Positions 5,094 through 5,457 of a stretch of DNA of 5,457 nucleotides are shown one piece after another (position 1 is the first letter of the stretch; every line of letters begins with the position of its first letter). The notes beneath the pieces are model-generated. The model was not told where the DNA came from. It did not search any database and was given only the letters and a program-made list of their open reading frames with translations. Both the position numbers and the translations under genes were made by a program. Source of the DNA: RGIG4074 sp964615285 (GTDB lineage: Bacteria > Bacillota > Clostridia > Christensenellales > Borkfalkiaceae); contig CAZTND010000066.1 of assembly GCA_964615285.1 (NCBI GenBank), forward strand, positions 1 through 5,457, given 5' to 3'.

Positions 5094-5417
5094 ATGCACT
5101 TTCTCTTATTTCTCTTTCATTGTTTGTTTGCCCTCTTTTCTTTTTATGTGACCGGAGAAAAGGAAAATGACATCGAATTACTGGTCGGATTCTTGCTCCT
5201 GCTCCTCATCATCGCATTGTATCTCTTCTTTTACGCTGCCTCTTGTTCGGAAGTAAAACGATCCAAGCAAAAGATGGACTTTCCGCTGTGGGTCGCGACG
5301 ACCGTTCGGGCTACCGGCAGATTTTTATTGTGTTTCGGCACTTTCTGTATGATGGTAACTATTGTGGGAATGTTTTCTTCCGCGGTCAGGATGATCGCGC
5401 AGTTAAGCGGTCTATGA
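5094..5417 (+). CDS. Small three-helix membrane protein of unknown function
   Basis: I do not recognise this 107-residue protein. Three hydrophobic segments are visible: residues about 3-19 (FLLFLFHCLFALFSFYV), about 29-49 (LLVGFLLLLLIIALYLFFYAA) and about 77-101 (FLLCFGTFCMMVTIVGMF onward). A short acidic loop (GEKENDIE, 21-28) joins the first two. A basic loop (EVKRSKQK, 53-60, plus R72 and R76) lies between the second and third. The positive-inside rule would put that basic loop in the cytoplasm and the acidic one outside. The frame stays open upstream to TTG 4977 and ATG 5025 (130 residues), but only ATG 5094 has a good ribosome site. It has its own promoters after the serA terminator, so it is not part of the serine operon. 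Codon use is less GC-rich than in serC-serA. Confidence 0.72.
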   Translation: MHFLLFLFHCLFALFSFYVTGEKENDIELLVGFLLLLLIIALYLFFYAASCSEVKRSKQKMDFPLWVATTVRATGRFLLCFGTFCMMVTIVGMFSSAVRMIAQLSGL

Positions 5418-5457
5418 GTCCGCGACGGTTGAATACACGCCCCTTCCGCTCCACAAT

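Overview
The window reads as a piece of a Bacillota-type (Clostridia-like) bacterial chromosome, probably a metagenome-assembled scaffold. Genes are moderately GC-rich and intergenic DNA is very AT-rich. There are several good sigma-A-type promoters with 17-bp spacers, strong Shine-Dalgarno sequences and a classic intrinsic terminator. A run of exactly 100 N's marks a scaffold join. The taxonomic guess rests on style and gene content only; no rRNA or other marker gene is present.

Layout: (1) Positions 3-1925, minus strand, hold one long open frame (641 codons, C-terminus beyond the left edge). It encodes an acidic cytoplasmic protein with an N-terminal coiled coil followed by about 17 Ala-rich amphipathic helix repeats. 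I do not recognise its family. (2) Positions 1926-2475 are a divergent intergenic region. It holds the promoter of the repeat protein, helically phased T-tracts, a GC-rich imperfect hairpin, the serC promoter, and a 100-N gap flanked by two identical 30-bp sequences. (3) Positions 2476-4733, plus strand, hold serC and serA, which overlap by 4 bp (ATGA) and form a serine-biosynthesis operon that ends at a strong terminator (4831-4857). (4) Positions 5094-5417, plus strand, hold a small three-helix membrane protein of unknown function with its own promoters.

How the genes work together: SerA oxidises 3-phosphoglycerate to 3-phosphohydroxypyruvate and SerC transaminates it with glutamate to phosphoserine. 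Together they give the first two steps of the phosphorylated serine pathway; the phosphatase step is not encoded here. The same SerC enzyme often also acts in pyridoxal phosphate synthesis, but nothing here shows that. The repeat protein and the small membrane protein have their own promoters and no visible functional tie to serine synthesis.

The most unusual item is the truncated repeat protein. The most practical one is the gap, whose flanks suggest that two contigs overlap by 30 bp and that the 100 N's may not correspond to missing DNA.
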